A DNA stretch of 26,136 bases from Thiofilum sp039797965 (GTDB lineage: Bacteria > Pseudomonadota > Gammaproteobacteria > Thiotrichales > Thiotrichaceae), in contig JBDKGX010000030.1 in the NCBI GenBank assembly GCA_039797965.1, positions 1 through 26,136 of the forward strand, read 5' to 3'. Each line of letters begins with the position of its first letter. Position 1 is the first letter of the stretch. Under the pieces are notes generated by a model. The model ran no database searches. It was not told where the DNA came from and worked only from the letters and a program-made list of their open reading frames with translations. Made by a program: the position numbers and the translations under genes. Of this stretch, positions 23,371 through 26,136 are shown one piece after another.

Positions 23371-24663
23371 ATGCAAGTACTCACTTTTAGTGAGGCTCGT
23401 CATCTTGTGGCTCGCACTGGGCTAGGTGCAGAGTGGGAGACGATAAATAAGCTGGTAGGAAAACCTCGTGCAGTAGCAGTTGATCTGATCCTGAATCAAC
23501 CTGTCAGTCTGCCGAAGGCACCGCCTGCGTTATCGCCTTGGAACAAGTTAGAGCCTTTAAGACAAGCCAATGCACAGGGTCGCAAACAAGCTTGGATGAT
23601 TGCTCAACGCGAGGGTAAATTATTACAAGGTTGGTGGATTGAACATTTACTTCACACTCGTTCGCCGTTTGTTGAACGTATGACTCTTTTCTGGCATGGT
23701 TTATTTACCTCATCTATTCAAAAAACTTTACAACCTAGCTTCCTCCACAAACAAAATCTCTTATTACGTACACATGCTTTAGGTAATTTTGGTCAACTAC
23801 TTCATAGTATTGCAAAAGATCCTGCTATGTTGGTGTACTTAGATGGCTATCAAAATATGCAAGATAGTCCTAATGAAAACTTTGCCCGCGAGCTATTAGA
23901 GCTATTTACTTTAGGACGTGGCAATTACCGCGAAGCCGATGTCAAAGCTGCGACCAAAGCCTTTACAGGTTGGACAGTCGATACTAACAGCGGTACCTTT
24001 GTGGATCGTCGTCATGAGCATTACCAAGGTCGTGTAACCTTTTTAGGGCGTACCGGTCAATTTGATGGTGATGACATTTTAGATATTTTACTGCAACAGC
24101 CTCGCACAGCTGAGCATATTATGACGCATTTGTGGAAAAGCTTCGTGAATCCAGAGCAAATCGACAAAGCAGCCATTCAACAACTAGCTCAAACCTTTAG
24201 ACAAAGTAATTATGATATTAAAACGGCGCTAAGGTCTTTGTTTAATCATGATGGGTTTTGGGCAAAACCCAATCGCGGCACTATTATCAAATCACCTGTT
24301 GAAATTTTGATTGGTACAGTCAGGATGGTTCCCTATCCACAAGAAAGTACTATGGAATTAGTTAACCTTTGTCGCTTGCTAGGACAGGAGTTGTTTGATC
24401 CACCTAATGTGAAGGGATGGGCAGGCGGTCAACATTGGATTAACAGCCAAACTTTATTAGTACGTACATCCTACTTGACCAAACTATCACGCGGTAATCT
24501 TAATCGTCGGGTCTATACAGGGTTAAACTTGCCTCAAGTTGGCGATGAACTGACACAACAATGGATGCTAGCACTTCCGCCGATCAATCCTTTGCCTGAT
24601 ATTCCAGGGGATCGTCGTTTAGTGCGTGGTCTATTGTTAGACCCTGTTTTCCAAGTAGTGTAA
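23371..24663 (+). CDS. DUF1800-family protein
   Basis: 430 aa. DUF1800 hallmarks in order: EARHLVARTGLGA at the N-terminus, WWIEHLLHTRSPFVERMTLFWH, then the conserved NENFARELLELFTLG, ATKAFTGWTVD, HEHYQGRVTFLG and, near the end, LFDPPNVKGWAGGQHWINS. No signal peptide, and an in-frame stop just upstream of the ATG excludes a hidden one. Function of the family is not established. Followed 67 bp later by a DUF1501 gene, the standard pair in many bacteria. The DUF1501 partner carries a twin-arginine signal, so co-export as a complex is possible (inference). Confidence 0.9.
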   Translation: MQVLTFSEARHLVARTGLGAEWETINKLVGKPRAVAVDLILNQPVSLPKAPPALSPWNKLEPLRQANAQGRKQAWMIAQREGKLLQGWWIEHLLHTRSPFVERMTLFWHGLFTSSIQKTLQPSFLHKQNLLLRTHALGNFGQLLHSIAKDPAMLVYLDGYQNMQDSPNENFARELLELFTLGRGNYREADVKAATKAFTGWTVDTNSGTFVDRRHEHYQGRVTFLGRTGQFDGDDILDILLQQPRTAEHIMTHLWKSFVNPEQIDKAAIQQLAQTFRQSNYDIKTALRSLFNHDGFWAKPNRGTIIKSPVEILIGTVRMVPYPQESTMELVNLCRLLGQELFDPPNVKGWAGGQHWINSQTLLVRTSYLTKLSRGNLNRRVYTGLNLPQVGDELTQQWMLALPPINPLPDIPGDRRLVRGLLLDPVFQVV

Positions 24664-24730
24664 CTTCAATTAATTTTTGCAAATTGAGTACTTAGTACTC
24701 ATAGTGTGCTGTAGTGTGAGAAAAAAGCCT

Positions 24731-25870
24731 ATGAAACGGCGTGACTTTTTAAAAATAGCGGCGACTGTGCCTGCTATAAATTTTATACCAACATTAGCCG
24801 CAGCTAATGGCAGTCCTGAGCGAATAGTAGTATTAGTCAAACTAGCGGGGGGTAATGACGGTTTAAACATGGTAGTACCCTATCAAGACCCAAAGTACTA
24901 TCAATTGCGTCCTACTGTAGCAGTACCTCGTCATTTAGCCTTGCCATTAGAACGCGACATGGCTCTTAATCCTTATATGAAAGCTTTAATACCTTTTTGG
25001 AAAACCGGTGAAGTAGCTTTTATCCAAGGAATTGGTTATCAAAATACGGATCTTTCTCATTTTCGCTCATTAGATATTTGGGAAACAGCCAGTTCAATTA
25101 ATGAATATAAAACCGAAGGCTGGCTCAATGCCGTACTACCACGTTTCAAGCAGGGTTTACATGGGGTAATTTTGGATGAAAATGCGGGTCCTTTTTGTGG
25201 TAAAGATTGTAATGCCATTGCCATGCAAAGCCCTGAAGTATTTCTAAGTCAGGTAAGTTTAGTACAGGATATTCGTCCCATTAATCATAATCCCGCTATC
25301 AGTCATCTCACACAGGTACAACACCAGCTTTATTCAGCAGGTGAGCAATTACGTACCAAAATGTCTCGCCCCAAAGGTTTAAATGTACCTTTTTCAACCA
25401 GTACTTTTGGTAGACGTTTAGAGTCGGTAGCCAAAATGATTGTTAACGGGGTTGATGCTGCTGCTTATAAAGTTGAATTAGATGGGTTTGATACGCATGT
25501 GAATCAAGTCGATACTCAAAGTAATTTATTGCAACATTTATCAGTAGGTCTAGCTTCTTTTGCGAATGCGATGAAGCAAGCTGGAAAATGGGATAATGTA
25601 ATCTTAGTCACTTACTCAGAATTTGGTCGCAGAGTTCAAGAAAATCATGGTAGAGGTACTGATCATGGGTCTGCATCAACTCATTTAGTCATGGGTGGCA
25701 GAGTCAGAGGTGGTCTATATGGCGATAACCCTAATCTCAATGAACTGGATCATAATATGAATTTACCCAGTGAAGTTGACTTCAAAAAGTTGTATGGAAC
25801 TATCACTCAAAACTGGTGGAGGCAAACTAATCCATGGGCTAGTTTAGGGGTACTACCTATTATTGGCTAA
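24731..25870 (+). CDS. DUF1501-family protein with twin-arginine signal
   Basis: 379 aa from ATG 24731, chosen because it begins MKRRDFLKIAA, a clear Tat signal (RRxFLK) with cleavage likely after TLAAA; a TTG 18 codons upstream also opens the frame. The mature part shows DUF1501 (sulfatase-like fold) motifs: VLVKLAGGNDGLNMVVPY, HFRSLDIWETA, VELDGFDTHVNQ, VTYSEFGRRVQENHGRGTDH and the closing TQNWW. Exported folded to the periplasm. Partner of the preceding DUF1800 protein; biochemical role unknown. Two overlapping-scale AGTACT sites (24687-24692, 24694-24699) lie in the leader. Confidence 0.9.
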   Translation: MKRRDFLKIAATVPAINFIPTLAAANGSPERIVVLVKLAGGNDGLNMVVPYQDPKYYQLRPTVAVPRHLALPLERDMALNPYMKALIPFWKTGEVAFIQGIGYQNTDLSHFRSLDIWETASSINEYKTEGWLNAVLPRFKQGLHGVILDENAGPFCGKDCNAIAMQSPEVFLSQVSLVQDIRPINHNPAISHLTQVQHQLYSAGEQLRTKMSRPKGLNVPFSTSTFGRRLESVAKMIVNGVDAAAYKVELDGFDTHVNQVDTQSNLLQHLSVGLASFANAMKQAGKWDNVILVTYSEFGRRVQENHGRGTDHGSASTHLVMGGRVRGGLYGDNPNLNELDHNMNLPSEVDFKKLYGTITQNWWRQTNPWASLGVLPIIG

Positions 25871-25883
25871 TATAGCTAAGGAT

Positions 25884-25908
25884 AGAGTGCTTTTTAATAA
25901 AGTACTCT
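25884..25908 (+). terminator. Gene-end hairpin after the DUF1501 gene
   Basis: AGAGTGCTTT (25884-25893) pairs with AAAGTACTCT (25899-25908), with one G-U pair and a 5-nt loop, 13 nt after the stop. The right arm holds AGTACT. No immediate T-run. The remaining spacer to 26028 shows nothing else. Confidence 0.5.
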
Positions 25909-26028
25909 CATGAGCTAAGGTTTTTAGTTTAGTAGTTTGTATGAAAGCTAAATAGGATGGTTTACTAGAGTGAAAAACTGTTTTGTAACATCAACAAAGG
26001 CAGGAAAATATATAAAATTATTACAAAT

Positions 26029-26059
26029 AAAAAAGCCTCTTCTCATAAGAGAAGAGGCT
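26029..26059 (-). terminator. Rho-independent terminator of the rRNA operon
   Basis: On the minus strand an 11-bp perfect stem (arms 26049-26059 and 26034-26044: AGCCTCTTCTC and complement) with a 4-nt loop is followed by six Ts (26029-26034). It lies 8 nt beyond the 5S 3' end. Confidence 0.92.
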
Positions 26060-26067
26060 AGAAATAC

Positions 26068-26136
26068 AGCTTGGCACTGACCTACTCTCACATGGGGAAA
26101 CCCCACACTACCATTGGCGATACTGCGTTTCACTTC
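26068..26136 (-). rRNA. rrf: 5S ribosomal RNA, 3' part (5' end off window)
   Basis: The reverse complement reads GAAGTGAAACGC, then CGCCAATGGTAGTGTGGGG, TTTCCCCATGTGAGAGTAGG and GTGCCAAGCT, matching the 3' half of gammaproteobacterial 5S rRNA position for position with E. coli. The 3' boundary is set within a few bases by alignment to the E. coli end. 23S and 16S are expected to the right on the minus strand. Confidence 0.95.

Noticed and set aside
25948..26133. 61-codon minus-strand frame at the right edge
   Set aside because: It overlaps the 5S rRNA gene and its terminator.

Overview
The window reads as a stretch of chromosome from a gammaproteobacterium, most likely a sulfur-oxidising Thiotrichales-type organism. 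That placement is inference, from the PepA-HolC, Rpe-Gph and TrpE-TrpG proteins, DadA with an Lrp-family regulator, a sulfide:quinone-oxidoreductase-like flavoprotein and a base composition I judge to be in the mid-40s % GC. No phage, transposon or CRISPR is visible, and no tRNA. At the right edge the 3' end of a 5S rRNA gene enters on the minus strand, with a textbook terminator, so an rrn operon continues off the window.

Layout. 1-1718 (minus): two tandem membrane proteins sharing a multi-helix domain; the complete one carries HDH repeats and a C-terminal cupredoxin. 1955-4979 (plus): SQR-like flavoprotein, hotdog thioesterase, and a D-lactate/glycolate dehydrogenase-type FAD enzyme. 5042-9217 (minus): moaB, a small secreted lysine-rich protein, and the run corA - response regulator - histidine kinase. 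9455-10925 (plus): two related outer-membrane beta-barrels. 11133-13977 (plus): rpe, gph, an Lrp-type regulator and a lytic transglycosylase. 14060-15090 (plus): a decayed pair, a microbial-type PARG-like gene with two in-frame stops followed by an NADAR fragment. 15145-16422 (minus): dadA. 16661-19337 (plus): possible trp leader, trpE, trpG, RDD protein. 19351-19980 (minus): an orphan FixJ-type regulator with Glu at the phospho-acceptor position. 20164-22502 (plus): pepA, holC and a small unknown. 22518-23003 (minus): DUF4405 membrane protein. 23371-25870 (plus): DUF1800-DUF1501 pair. 26068-26136 (minus): 5S rRNA.

Functional themes: aromatic and D-amino-acid metabolism (trpEG, dadA, probable Lrp control), pentose phosphate and phosphoglycolate handling (rpe, gph), respiratory flavoproteins, copper or metal handling, and envelope stress or ion homeostasis (corA with a two-component system and a basic secreted protein).

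The most striking signal is not a gene. The palindrome AGTACT occurs about 70 times (hand count) in 26 kb, where roughly 8 would be expected. It sits in all three reading frames, between genes, in gene-end hairpins and around start codons. It behaves like a highly iterated DNA-level motif comparable to cyanobacterial HIP1 or Pasteurellaceae/Neisseria uptake sequences.
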